Of a stretch of 64,000 bases of DNA, positions 1 through 9,143 are shown one piece after another. The notes beneath the pieces are model-generated. The model worked only from the letters and a program-made list of their open reading frames with translations. It was not told where the DNA came from and searched no databases. The translations under genes and the position numbers were made by a program. Numbering within the stretch: the first letter of the stretch is position 1; every line of letters starts with the position of its first letter. Origin of the DNA: Pseudomonadota bacterium (lineage in GTDB: Bacteria > Pseudomonadota > Alphaproteobacteria > Rhizobiales > Xanthobacteraceae); assembly GCA_023388935.1 (NCBI GenBank), contig JAEWFG010000093.1, positions 10,240 through 74,239 of the forward strand, given 5' to 3'.

Positions 1-2
1 TC

Positions 3-1178
3 GCTGACGGCCCCGGCGAGAGCGAGCGTATCGTCGGCCTTGCCGAGGCAACCGCCGATCTGCCGAAGACGCCGATCCCTGATGAATGGCTCGGCACCGC
101 CATGCTCTATTCCTCGGGCACGACCGGGCGGCCGAAAGGCATCCTGCGGCCGCTGCCGGAGGAGCCGCCGAGCCACAATCTTCCGCTGTTCGATTTCCTG
201 ACCAGGCTCTGGCACTACCGCGAGGGCATGGTCTACCTGTCCCCCGCCCCGCTCTATCACTCCGCACCGCAGGCCGCAGTGAACCTTACGATCCGCATGG
301 GCGGCACCGTGATCATCATGGAGACGTTCGATCCCGAGCGTTACCTCCAGCTCGTCGAACGGTGGGGCATCACGCACAGCCAGCTGGTGCCGACGATGTT
401 CTCGCGCATGCTGAAGCTGCCGGAGGAGGTGCGCAGCCGCTACGACCTGTCGTCGCTGGAGATCGCGGTCCATGCCGCCGCGCCCTGCCCCGCGCTGGTC
501 AAGGACGACATCATCAAATGGTGGGGGCCGATCATCCACGAATATTACGGCGCGACCGAAGGCCTCGGCTTCACCGCCTGCAACAGCGAGGAATGGCTCG
601 CCCATCGCGGCACCGTCGGCAAGGTGCTGCTCGGCGACCTCCATATTCTCGACGAGAACATGCAGGAGTGTCCGACCGGCATGCCGGGCCAAGTCTGGTT
701 CAAGACGGCATCGCCGTTCGAATATTTCAACGATCCCGAGAAGACCAAGGAGGCGCGCTCGGCCGACGGCAGCATGAGCACGGTCGGAGACGTCGGCTAT
801 GTCGACGCCGATCGTTTCCTGTACCTCACCGACCGCGCCACCTTCATGATCATCTCGGGCGGGGTGAACATCTATCCGCAGGAATGCGAGAACTTGCTGA
901 TCACCCATCCGAAGGTTGCCGATGCCGCCGTGTTCGGCGTGCCCAACCCCGATCTTGGCGAAGAAGTAAAGGCGGTGGTGCAGCCGATGCCCGGCGTCGT
1001 ACCCGGACCCGCGCTCGCCGAAGAGCTGATCGCCTTCTGCGGCCAATCCCTGTCGCGCCAGAAGGTGCCGCGCTCGGTCGATTTCGAGAAGGAGCTGCCG
1101 CGGCTGCCGACGGGGAAGCTGTACAAGCGGCTGCTGCGCGACCGGTATTGGGGGAACAAGACGTCAAGGATTGTGTGA
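3..1178 (+). CDS. Acyl-CoA synthetase (AMP-binding), 5'-truncated
   Basis: C-terminal 391 residues of an ANL-superfamily acyl-CoA ligase, which activates a carboxylic acid through an acyl-adenylate and transfers it to CoA. The frame is open to the left edge, so the start lies outside the window. The P-loop-like motif YSSGTTGRPKG is near residue 35, YGATEG follows, and the C-terminal domain ends with the catalytic-lysine motif PTGKLYKR. The sequence specificity cannot be read. It is followed after about 220 bases by a peptide-type ABC importer on the same strand, suggesting uptake and activation of one compound, but this is inference. Confidence 0.9.
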   Translation, partial: ADGPGESERIVGLAEATADLPKTPIPDEWLGTAMLYSSGTTGRPKGILRPLPEEPPSHNLPLFDFLTRLWHYREGMVYLSPAPLYHSAPQAAVNLTIRMGGTVIIMETFDPERYLQLVERWGITHSQLVPTMFSRMLKLPEEVRSRYDLSSLEIAVHAAAPCPALVKDDIIKWWGPIIHEYYGATEGLGFTACNSEEWLAHRGTVGKVLLGDLHILDENMQECPTGMPGQVWFKTASPFEYFNDPEKTKEARSADGSMSTVGDVGYVDADRFLYLTDRATFMIISGGVNIYPQECENLLITHPKVADAAVFGVPNPDLGEEVKAVVQPMPGVVPGPALAEELIAFCGQSLSRQKVPRSVDFEKELPRLPTGKLYKRLLRDRYWGNKTSRIV

Positions 1179-1398
1179 GGGCGACTCGTGTCGCGCGTGA
1201 GATGCGGAGGATGCAGCCCATCACTCGCGCCGGCTCGTTCGCATCTGCACTCTCAATTTGTGAGAGCATGAAAGCCTGCGGCTTTCCGTCATCCGAATTG
1301 TCGAGAGATCAGCCGGCCTTGCCGGTTGCCTCGCTGCGCCAGCGTCGCTATCGTCTCATCAAACAGGCCGCAAAAGGCCGATGCCAGGGAGGACGAGG

Positions 1399-2997
1399 AT
1401 GCGGAGCGTGTGGGCGCTCGCCGCAGTGGCGGCGCTATCTGTGCTGATGACTTCAACCACCACGCTCGCCGGCGAGCCCAAGCAGGGCGGCATCCTGCGA
1501 ATGTATCACCGGGACAGTCCCGGCAATGCCTCGATCCACGAGGGCGCGACCTATTCGCTCAATGTTCCCTTCATGCCCGTGTTCAACAACCTGGTGATCT
1601 ACAAGCAGGATGTGGCGCAGAACAGCATGGACACCATCGTGCCCGAGCTCGCCGAGAGCTGGGCCTGGGTGAACGACAACAAGACGCTGACCTTCAAGCT
1701 GCGCCAGGGCGTCAAATGGCATGACGGCAAGCCGTTCACCTCGGCCGACGTCAAATGCACCTTCGACATGCTGATGGGCAAGTCGCAGCAAAAGTTCCGG
1801 CAGAACCCGCGCAAGGCCTGGTACAGCGAGGTCAACGACGTCGCGACCAATGGCGATTTCGAGGTCTCGTTCAATCTGAAGCGGCCGCAGCCTTCGCTGC
1901 TGGCGCTGCTCGCCTCGGGCTATACGCCGGTCTATCCCTGCCACGTCTCGCCCGGCGACATGCGCACGCACCCGATCGGCACCGGCCCGTTCAAGTTCGT
2001 CGAGTTCAAGGCCAATGAATCGATCAAGCTGGCCCGGAACACGGATTATTGGCGCAAGGGCCGACCCTATCTCGACGGCATCGAGTTCACCATCATCCCG
2101 AACCGCTCGACCGCGATCCTCGCCTTCGTCGCCGGAAAATTCGACATGACTTTCCCGACCGAGGTTTCGATTCCGCTGCTGAAGGACGTCAAGTCGCAGG
2201 ATGCGAGTGCGGTTTGCGTCGTCGAGCCCAACAACGTCTCGACCAACATCATCGTCAATTCGACGACAGCGCCATTCGACAATCCCGACATCCGCAAGGC
2301 GATGGCGATGGCGCTCGACCGCAAGGCCTTCATCGACATCCTCTTCGAAGGCCAGGCCGATATCGGCGGCACCATGGAACCTGCCCCCGCCGGGCTCTGG
2401 GCGATGCCGAAGGACATGCTGGAGAGCATCCCGGGTTACGGCCCGGACGTGAAAGCCAACCGCGAAGAGGCCAAGAAGCTGATGCAGAAGGCGGGCTACG
2501 GTCCGGACAAGCATCTCGCGGTCAAGATCTCGACCCGCAACATTCCCGTGTACCGCGACCCTGCGGTGATCCTGATCGACCAGCTCAAGAGCATCTATAT
2601 CGACGGCGAGCTCGACGTCGTCGAGACCGCGAACTGGTTCCCGAAGATCGCGCGCAAGGATTACATGCTCGGCCTGAACCTGACCGGAAATGCCGTCGAC
2701 GATCCCGACCAATCCTTCTACGAGAACTATTCCTGCGGCTCGGAGCGCAACTACACCAATTACTGCAACAAGGAGATCGAAAAACTCTTCGATGTGCAGT
2801 CGCAGGAGACCAATATCGACAAGCGCAAGAAACTGGTGTGGGACATCGACAAGAAGTTGCAGGAGGACGTTGCCCGCCCGATCATCTTCCATGCCCGCAC
2901 CGGCACCTGCTGGAAGCCCTATGTCAAAGGCGTGACGGTGATGTCGAACAGCTCCTATAATGGGTACCGCTACGAGGACGTTTGGATGGACAAGTAG
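1399..2997 (+). CDS. ABC transporter substrate-binding protein, family 5 (Dpp/Opp type)
   Basis: Periplasmic solute-binding protein of the dipeptide/oligopeptide/nickel family, 532 aa, the usual length. The ATG at 1399 is preferred over the in-frame ATG at 1381 because GGGAGG lies just upstream of it and it starts directly with a signal peptide (MRSVWALAAVAALSVL, cleavage near TLAG). The mature domain has the family pattern around LAESWAWVNDNKTLTFKLR and GTGPFKFVEF. It is the first gene of a five-gene importer operon (1399-7062). Ligand unknown; members of this family also carry sugars, opines and metal complexes. Confidence 0.92.
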   Translation: MRSVWALAAVAALSVLMTSTTTLAGEPKQGGILRMYHRDSPGNASIHEGATYSLNVPFMPVFNNLVIYKQDVAQNSMDTIVPELAESWAWVNDNKTLTFKLRQGVKWHDGKPFTSADVKCTFDMLMGKSQQKFRQNPRKAWYSEVNDVATNGDFEVSFNLKRPQPSLLALLASGYTPVYPCHVSPGDMRTHPIGTGPFKFVEFKANESIKLARNTDYWRKGRPYLDGIEFTIIPNRSTAILAFVAGKFDMTFPTEVSIPLLKDVKSQDASAVCVVEPNNVSTNIIVNSTTAPFDNPDIRKAMAMALDRKAFIDILFEGQADIGGTMEPAPAGLWAMPKDMLESIPGYGPDVKANREEAKKLMQKAGYGPDKHLAVKISTRNIPVYRDPAVILIDQLKSIYIDGELDVVETANWFPKIARKDYMLGLNLTGNAVDDPDQSFYENYSCGSERNYTNYCNKEIEKLFDVQSQETNIDKRKKLVWDIDKKLQEDVARPIIFHARTGTCWKPYVKGVTVMSNSSYNGYRYEDVWMDK

Positions 2998-3039
2998 CGC
3001 AGGCCTCGGGCGGCTGACGGGTTCGACAGGAGGCGATGC

Positions 3040-3987
3040 ATGTTTGCCTATCTGGTGCGGCGCCTGTTCCTGATGCTCGTGACCCTGTTCGGGATCTCGA
3101 TCGTCATCTTCTTCCTGCTGCGCATCGTTCCCGGCAACATCGTCGACATCCTGTTTGCCGCGGCCGGGTATGTCGATCCGGCCGACAAGGCCAATCTGGA
3201 GAAGGAACTCGGCATCGACCAGCCGCTGATCGTGCAATATTGGCACTGGATCAGTGGCTTCCTGCGCGGCGATTTCGGCTACTCCTATGTGTCCGAGAAG
3301 CCCGCCCTTCAGGAAATCCTGCCGCGGATCCCGATCACGGCGCGGCTTGCCGGGCTCGCGCTGTTGTTCTCGGCATCGATCGGCATTCCCTTGGGCGTCA
3401 TCAGTGCGGTGAAGCAGGGCACACGGCTCGACTACGCGCTCCGCGTCGTCAGCCTCAGCGGATTGTCGCTGCCCTCGTTCTGGCTCGGCCTGCTCATCCT
3501 CACCGCGTCGGTCGCGATGTTCGGCCAGATGCCGATCTTCAATCCCAATCCGCAGACCTGGCTCGAGGCATTCGCGACCTATGCCGTACCCGCCGCCGCC
3601 GTCGGCTTCCGCAGTGCCGCGCTGACCATGCGCATCACCCGCTCCTCGATGCTGGAGGTGCTGCGGCAGGATTATATCCGCACTGCACGCGCGAAGGGCG
3701 CATCCGCTGCCTCCGTGAATTATCACCACGCGCTGAAGAACGCGATTCTGCCCGTCATCACCGTGATCGGCATCGAGGCGGCGTTTTTGATTGGCGGCCT
3801 GATCGTAACCGAGACCGTGTTCAATATCCCCGGCGTCGCGCGCTTCCTGGTCGAGGCGATCCGCTGGCGCGACTATCCGATCGTGCAGAACCTCGTGATG
3901 CTGATTGCTGTCGTGGTGGTGAGCGCGAATTTCATCGTCGACATGCTCTACGCGGTGTTCGATCCGCGCATCCGGTTTACGGAGTAA
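3040..3987 (+). CDS. ABC transporter permease, DppB type
   Basis: Inner-membrane permease of the Dpp/Opp family, 315 aa, starting with the typical MFAYLVRRLFLMLVTLFGIS membrane segment. An EAA-type loop is visible near YIRTARAKGAS, and the N-terminal lobe has the family feature KANLEKELGIDQP. GGAGG sits just before the ATG. It pairs with the DppC-type permease at 4179; a palindromic repeat lies between the two. Confidence 0.93.
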   Translation: MFAYLVRRLFLMLVTLFGISIVIFFLLRIVPGNIVDILFAAAGYVDPADKANLEKELGIDQPLIVQYWHWISGFLRGDFGYSYVSEKPALQEILPRIPITARLAGLALLFSASIGIPLGVISAVKQGTRLDYALRVVSLSGLSLPSFWLGLLILTASVAMFGQMPIFNPNPQTWLEAFATYAVPAAAVGFRSAALTMRITRSSMLEVLRQDYIRTARAKGASAASVNYHHALKNAILPVITVIGIEAAFLIGGLIVTETVFNIPGVARFLVEAIRWRDYPIVQNLVMLIAVVVVSANFIVDMLYAVFDPRIRFTE

Positions 3988-4027
3988 GTCGATGCGACCA
4001 GAGCAATCAGACGCGATGGCGGCGTTT

Positions 4028-4157
4028 CACCTCTCCCATAGGGAGAGGTCGGATCGCATCGGAAGATGCGATCCGAGTGAGGGGTTACGTTCCCTCGTGA
4101 GACCTAAGCCCCCTCACCCGGCGCTACGCGCCGACCTCTCCCCGATGGGGAGAGGTG
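4028..4157. repeat. Compound palindromic (REP/BIME-like) element
   Basis: Outer arms CACCTCTCCC (4028-4037) and GGGGAGAGGTG (4147-4157) are inverted; each end is itself a hairpin, and an inner perfect hairpin pairs GGATCGCATC (4051-4060) with GATGCGATCC (4065-4074). The element lies between two permease genes of one operon, so it is probably transcribed and could affect mRNA stability or downstream expression. Confidence 0.8.
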
Positions 4158-4178
4158 ATTCTCCTCGCGGAGAGACGC

Positions 4179-5072
4179 ATGGCCACAATCGACTATGATC
4201 TCGAACTGAGGCGGGCCGGCGCGCATGCGACCGGCGGCTGGCGTCGCGTGCTGTTCCTGGCGCAGCGGCATGTGCTCGGCGCGGCCGGGCTCGTCATCAT
4301 GACGGTGTTTGTGCTCACGGCGATCTTCGCGGACTTCATCGCGCGCTATGATCCTCTGACAATCGACTCCGCACGCGCGCTGGCGCGCCCGAGCCTGGCG
4401 CACTGGATGGGGACGGATTCCTTCGGCCGCGACGTGTTCAGCCGTATCATCCATGGCGCGCGGATCTCGCTCGCGGTCGGCATCGGCTCGACCGCGCTCG
4501 GCGGCTCCATCGGCGTGATCGTCGGCCTCACCTCCGGTTATCTATCCGGCTGGGTCGATCTCGTATTCCAACGCGTCTCCGACATCCTCCAGGCGTTGCC
4601 GCTCCTGGTGCTGGCGCTGGTGATGACGGCCGCGCTCGGCCCGTCACTGCCGAACGTCATCATCGCCATCGCCATCCCGCTGATCCCGACGGTCGCCCGC
4701 GTCATCCGCGCCAATACATTGGCGCTGCGCGAGCAGCCATTCGTGGAAGCCGCCAAGTCGATCGGCATGAGCGAGGTGCGCATCGCGCTGCGCCACGTGC
4801 TGCCGAACACGCTGGCGCCGCTGATCGTGCTCGCGACCGCCCAACTCGGCTCGACCATCCTCACCGAAGCTTCCCTCTCCTTCCTCGGCCTCGGCATTCC
4901 CGAGCCTTATCCGTCATGGGGCCGCATGCTCTCCGAATCCGCCGCCGAATATGTCCGCACCGCGCCGTGGCTCGTAATCTTCCCGGGCATCGCCATCAGC
5001 CTCGCCGTGTTCGGTGCCAACCTGTTCGGTGACGCCTTGCGCGACATCCTCGATCCGAGGCAACGCGGCTGA
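4179..5072 (+). CDS. ABC transporter permease, DppC type
   Basis: Second inner-membrane permease of the importer, 297 aa. The ATG at 4179 is preferred; an in-frame GTG at 4155 lies within the preceding repeat and lacks a ribosome-binding site, whereas GGAGAG precedes 4179. It shows the DppC features: a first membrane segment, the [17 protein letters not shown] motif, and the EAA loop near [20 protein letters not shown]. Its stop overlaps the start of the ATPase gene at 5072. Confidence 0.93.
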   Translation: MATIDYDLELRRAGAHATGGWRRVLFLAQRHVLGAAGLVIMTVFVLTAIFADFIARYDPLTIDSARALARPSLAHWMGTDSFGRDVFSRIIHGARISLAVGIGSTALGGSIGVIVGLTSGYLSGWVDLVFQRVSDILQALPLLVLALVMTAALGPSLPNVIIAIAIPLIPTVARVIRANTLALREQPFVEAAKSIGMSEVRIALRHVLPNTLAPLIVLATAQLGSTILTEASLSFLGLGIPEPYPSWGRMLSESAAEYVRTAPWLVIFPGIAISLAVFGANLFGDALRDILDPRQRG

Positions 5073-6079
5073 TGGCGGACACATCCGATCTCGTGCTTGA
5101 TGTGAAGAACCTGAAGACGGTGTTCTTCACGAACTCCGGCCTGTTCAAGGCCGTCGACGATGTCTCGTTCACCGTGAAACGAGGCGAGACGCTGGCGATC
5201 GTCGGCGAATCCGGCTGCGGCAAGAGCGTCACCGCGCTGTCGCTGATGCGGCTGGTACCTGATCCGCCCGGGCGTATCGTCGGCGGCTCGATCACGCTCG
5301 AAGGCACCGATCTGCTGGCGCTCGACGAAGCGAAGATGCGCGCGATCCGCGGCAATCGGATCTCCATGATCTTCCAGGAGCCGATGACCTCGCTCAATCC
5401 GGTCATGCGGATCGGTGACCAGATCGTCGAGGCCGTGCGGCTGCACCGGAACATCCCGGCCAAAGAAGCCCGGGACATCGCGGTCGAGATGCTGCGGCTG
5501 GTGCGCATCCCCGAGCCTGCGCGGCGCGCGCGGGAATATCCGCATCAGCTCTCGGGCGGCATGCGCCAGCGCGCGATGATCGCAATGGCGCTGGCCTGCC
5601 GGCCGGCGCTGCTGATCGCGGACGAGCCGACCACTGCGCTCGACGTCACCATCCAGGCGCAGATCCTGGCGCTGATCATCGACCTGCAGAAGGAGCTCGG
5701 CACCGGTCTCGTGCTGATCACGCACGATCTCGGCGTCGTCGCGCAGACGGCGCAGCGCGTCATCGTGATGTATGCGGGGCGGAAGGTCGAGGAAGCCAGC
5801 GTCGAAGCGCTCTTCGCCGCGCCCAAGCATCCCTATACGCGTGGACTGATGGCTTCGATTCCGGCGGTGCCGGCGTCCGGCGTCGCCGCGCAAGAGCGGC
5901 TGAACGAAATTCCCGGCACCGTGCCGTCGCTGGTCCGGCTGCCGAAAGGCTGCGCCTTCGCGCCGCGCTGCAAGCTCGCGGTGAAGCGCTGCGAGGCCGA
6001 ATATCCCCCGCTGGCGGATTGGGGCGGCGGCCATCTCGCCGCCTGCTGGCGCGCGGCTGAAGTAGCGGAGGTGGCATGA
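5072..6079 (+). CDS. ABC transporter ATP-binding protein, DppD type
   Basis: Cytoplasmic ATPase of the importer, 335 aa. Walker A is GESGCGKS, the signature is LSGGMRQR, Walker B is [13 protein letters not shown], and the H-loop is LITHDLGVV. The C-terminal oligopeptide-transporter extension has the cysteine cluster near [16 protein letters not shown], which can carry an iron-sulfur cluster in some family members. The ATG overlaps the previous stop, and the gene overlaps the next one, indicating translational coupling. Confidence 0.94.
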   Translation: MADTSDLVLDVKNLKTVFFTNSGLFKAVDDVSFTVKRGETLAIVGESGCGKSVTALSLMRLVPDPPGRIVGGSITLEGTDLLALDEAKMRAIRGNRISMIFQEPMTSLNPVMRIGDQIVEAVRLHRNIPAKEARDIAVEMLRLVRIPEPARRAREYPHQLSGGMRQRAMIAMALACRPALLIADEPTTALDVTIQAQILALIIDLQKELGTGLVLITHDLGVVAQTAQRVIVMYAGRKVEEASVEALFAAPKHPYTRGLMASIPAVPASGVAAQERLNEIPGTVPSLVRLPKGCAFAPRCKLAVKRCEAEYPPLADWGGGHLAACWRAAEVAEVA

Positions 6080-7062
6080 CCGAGGCTCTGCTCGAAGTCA
6101 CCGATCTCAGGAAGCACTATCCGGTGCGTGCAGGCGTGTTGCGCCGGCAGGTCGGTACCGTGCACGCGGTCGACGGTGTCTCGTTCTCACTTGGCACCGG
6201 CGAGACGCTCGGCCTTGTCGGCGAATCCGGCTGCGGCAAGTCGACGGTGGCGCGCAGCGTGCTGCGACTGGTCGAGCCGACCTCGGGGCAGATCCGCCTC
6301 GACGGCGAGGACATCACCCATCTCTCCAAGACGGCGCTGCGGCCACACCGCCGCTCGATGCAGATCGTGTTCCAGGACCCCTTCGCTTCGCTCAATCCGC
6401 GCATGACCGCGGGCGACATCGTCGGCGAACCGCTGGCTGTGCATGGCCTCGCAACCGGCAAAGAGCTGGAGGCGCGCGTCGCGAAACTGTTTGAGCAGGT
6501 CGGCTTGCGGCCCGACCAGATGCGGAACTTCCCGCATCAATTCTCCGGTGGCCAGCGCCAGCGCATCTGCATCGCGCGGGCGCTCGCGCTGGAACCGCGC
6601 TTGATCGTCTGCGATGAGCCGGTCTCCGCGCTCGACGTCTCGATCCAGGCGCAGGTGATCAACCTCCTGATCGACCTGCAGCGCCAGCACGGCTTCTCCT
6701 ATCTCTTCATCGCCCACGACCTCGCCGTGGTCGCTCATATCAGCCACCGCGTGGCCGTGATGTATCTGGGCCGGATCGTCGAGATCGCCGACAAGGACGA
6801 GCTGTTCCGCAATCCGCGCCATCCCTATACGCAGGCCCTGCTCGCCTCCGTGCCAATCGCCAACCCGCTCGCGAAAAAGCTGGCGCCGCTGGTCGACGGC
6901 GACGTGCCGAGCCCGGTCAACCCGCCGCCGGGCTGCGCATTCCACACCCGCTGCCGGTTTGCGATGGAGCGGTGCAAGACGGAGCGGCCGACGCTGGTGG
7001 ACGCGGGTGCCGGGCACCAGGTGGCCTGTTTGCTGAATGAGGGGACGGGGCGGGGTGCGTAG
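6076..7062 (+). CDS. ABC transporter ATP-binding protein, DppF type
   Basis: Second ATPase of the importer, 328 aa. Walker A is GESGCGKS, the signature is FSGGQRQR, Walker B is [12 protein letters not shown], and the H-loop is IAHDLAVV. The C-terminal cysteine region ([17 protein letters not shown]) matches the DppD partner. Its ATG overlaps the end of the DppD gene by four bases. It is the last gene of the operon; a hairpin repeat follows before the convergent carboxylase gene. Confidence 0.94.
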   Translation: MTEALLEVTDLRKHYPVRAGVLRRQVGTVHAVDGVSFSLGTGETLGLVGESGCGKSTVARSVLRLVEPTSGQIRLDGEDITHLSKTALRPHRRSMQIVFQDPFASLNPRMTAGDIVGEPLAVHGLATGKELEARVAKLFEQVGLRPDQMRNFPHQFSGGQRQRICIARALALEPRLIVCDEPVSALDVSIQAQVINLLIDLQRQHGFSYLFIAHDLAVVAHISHRVAVMYLGRIVEIADKDELFRNPRHPYTQALLASVPIANPLAKKLAPLVDGDVPSPVNPPPGCAFHTRCRFAMERCKTERPTLVDAGAGHQVACLLNEGTGRGA

Positions 7063-7063
7063 G

Positions 7064-7156
7064 TCTCGTGTCCCCGCGAAAGCGGGGACCCAGGGCCGCC
7101 CGTGATACTCGGAGACATGGGTCCCGGCTCGCGCTTCGCGCGTCCGGGACACGAGA
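7064..7156. repeat. Palindromic intergenic repeat between convergent genes
   Basis: Inverted outer arms CTCGTGTCCC and GGGACACGAG with inner CCCCGC/GCGGGG hairpins. It fills the gap between the convergent DppF and carboxylase genes, so it could act as a bidirectional terminator. Confidence 0.75.
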
Positions 7157-7169
7157 CTATGCCTCGATG

Positions 7170-9143
7170 CTATGCCTCGATCTCCGCCACGATCCTGCCG
7201 GTCGTGACCTGCTCGCCCTCGGCGACGTCGATCGCGGCGACGACGCCGTCGATACCGGCCTTGTGAACGTGCTCCATCTTCATCGCCTCCAGCGTCATCA
7301 CCGGCTGACCGGCGGTGACGCGGTCGCCCGGCTTGACCAGGACAGCAACGACGCGGCCGTTCATGGCGGCGCGGACTTTTCCGTCGCCGCCGTTGGCTGC
7401 TGCGGCTTTCGGCGCGGCCAGGGTGAGGTCGGTGACCGAGAGCGGGATGCCGCGATGCTGGACATACAGCCGATCGCCGTCGCGGAGGAACCTTGCACTG
7501 TCCATCACGCCATCATGGCGGAAGCGGACGGCGTCGGGGGCAAGCTGATCGATCTCGAACCTGTGCTGGCGACCATCGACGGCGACGGTGTAGCTGCCGT
7601 CACGCTCGCGCGTGACCTCAAGCTCGTGCGGGTGGCCTGCGATTTCGATCCTCGCCGGCAGCGGGAACGTGGCCGCAAGGCTCCGGCCACTGCGCCAGGA
7701 CGGTGCCTGCGGGCTGGTGACGTAGAGCAGGAGGCCTGTGAGAGCAGCGCCGAATGCGCTGTTCGCCGGCGACGCCAGCAGCTCGTCGCGATGTGCCCCG
7801 ATGAAGGCCGTGGTCGCCTCGCCCCTGGCAAAGCCGGGGTGGCGCAGGCACGACATCAGGAACGCCTGATTGGTGGTCACGCCAAAAGCGGTGAGCTGCT
7901 CGAGGCCGCAGATCAGTCGGCTCCGCGCCTCCTCACGCGTCACACCGTGGCTGATCACCTTGGCGATCATGGAATCGTAGAACGGCGGGATCTCCGTGCC
8001 CGATTGCAGCGCGTGCTCGACGCGGATGTCGTCCGGCACCTGCCAGCGCGCCATGCGGCCGGACTGCGGCATGAAATCACGCGCGGCGTCCTCCGAGCAC
8101 AACCGGACCTCGATGGCGTGGCCCGAGAAGCGGATGTCCTGCTGCTTCACGGGCAAAGGCTCGCCACACGCGACACGCAGTTGCAGCTCGACGAGATCGA
8201 GCCCGGTAATCGCCTCGGTCACGGGATGCTCGACCTGGAGGCGCGTATTCATCTCCATGAAGTAGAACTCGCCGCTCTGGTCGAGCAGGAATTCAAGCGT
8301 GCCTGCGCCTTCGTAACGCAGCGCCTTCACCGCGGCGACCGCGACCTCGCCCATTTTCGCGCGCAGTTCCGGCGTCACGGCCGGCGACGGCGCCTCCTCG
8401 ATCAGCTTCTGGTGCCGCCGTTGCACCGAGCAGTCGCGCTCACCGAGATGGATGGCGTTGCCGTGGCTGTCGCCGAAGACCTGGATCTCGATGTGTCGGG
8501 GATTCTGGATGGCGCGTTCAAGAATCACGGTCGGATCGCCGAAGGCCGCCTTCGCTTCGGAACGCGCACTGCGCAGGGCATCGGGGAAGGATGCGGCGTC
8601 GGTGACGAGCCGCATGCCGCGCCCGCCACCACCCGCGACTGCCTTGATCATCACGGGGAAGCCGATCTTTTTGGCTTCCGCGAACATGACCTCGTCACTC
8701 TGGTCGGCACCCTGATAGCCGGGCACGATAGGTACGCCCGCCTTCTTCATGATCTCCTTGGCGCCGGCCTTGTTGCCCATCGCCTCGATCGCCTGTGGCG
8801 ACGGGCCGATGAAGACGAGGCCGGCATCCTTGCAGGCCTGCGCAAGGTCCTCGTTCTCGGCGAGGAAGCCGTAGCCGGGATGCACGGCGTCCGCGCCGCT
8901 CGCCTTGGCCGCGGCAATGATCGCGGAGATGTTGAGATAGGATTGCGCCGGCCGCGCTTCTCCGATGCGCACGGCCTGATCGGCCTGTTGTACGTGAAGC
9001 GCATCGCGATCGGCGTCCGAATAAACCGCAACGACACCAAGGCCGAGCCGCCGCGCGCTGCGCATCACGCGGAGCGCGATCTCGCCGCGATTGGCAACCA
9101 GGACCTTGAAGAACGGCCGGTGTTGCACTGATCCGTTCCTCAT
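7170..9143 (-). CDS. Acyl-CoA carboxylase, biotin-containing alpha subunit
   Basis: 657-aa subunit that carboxylates its own biotin at the expense of ATP. The N-terminal biotin carboxylase domain starts at ANRGEIALRVMRS, with the ATP-grasp loop GGGGRGMR and the MNTRLQVEHPVTE active-site motif. The C-terminal biotinyl domain has the acceptor lysine K622 in EAMKMEH. The ATG at 9141-9143 overlaps the stop of the beta-subunit gene as ATGA, which decides the start. This 3-methylcrotonyl-/geranyl-/propionyl-CoA carboxylase group cannot be split by eye from the alpha subunit alone. Confidence 0.94.
   Translation of the reverse strand: MRNGSVQHRPFFKVLVANRGEIALRVMRSARRLGLGVVAVYSDADRDALHVQQADQAVRIGEARPAQSYLNISAIIAAAKASGADAVHPGYGFLAENEDLAQACKDAGLVFIGPSPQAIEAMGNKAGAKEIMKKAGVPIVPGYQGADQSDEVMFAEAKKIGFPVMIKAVAGGGGRGMRLVTDAASFPDALRSARSEAKAAFGDPTVILERAIQNPRHIEIQVFGDSHGNAIHLGERDCSVQRRHQKLIEEAPSPAVTPELRAKMGEVAVAAVKALRYEGAGTLEFLLDQSGEFYFMEMNTRLQVEHPVTEAITGLDLVELQLRVACGEPLPVKQQDIRFSGHAIEVRLCSEDAARDFMPQSGRMARWQVPDDIRVEHALQSGTEIPPFYDSMIAKVISHGVTREEARSRLICGLEQLTAFGVTTNQAFLMSCLRHPGFARGEATTAFIGAHRDELLASPANSAFGAALTGLLLYVTSPQAPSWRSGRSLAATFPLPARIEIAGHPHELEVTRERDGSYTVAVDGRQHRFEIDQLAPDAVRFRHDGVMDSARFLRDGDRLYVQHRGIPLSVTDLTLAAPKAAAANGGDGKVRAAMNGRVVAVLVKPGDRVTAGQPVMTLEAMKMEHVHKAGIDGVVAAIDVAEGEQVTTGRIVAEIEA

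Noticed and set aside
1453..3729. Long minus-strand open frame of 758 codons
   Set aside because: It lies opposite the binding protein and permease genes, has Arg/Asp/His-rich shadow composition and no domain.
7068..9131. Plus-strand open frame of 687 codons
   Set aside because: Antisense to the carboxylase alpha-subunit gene; typical GC-rich shadow frame.
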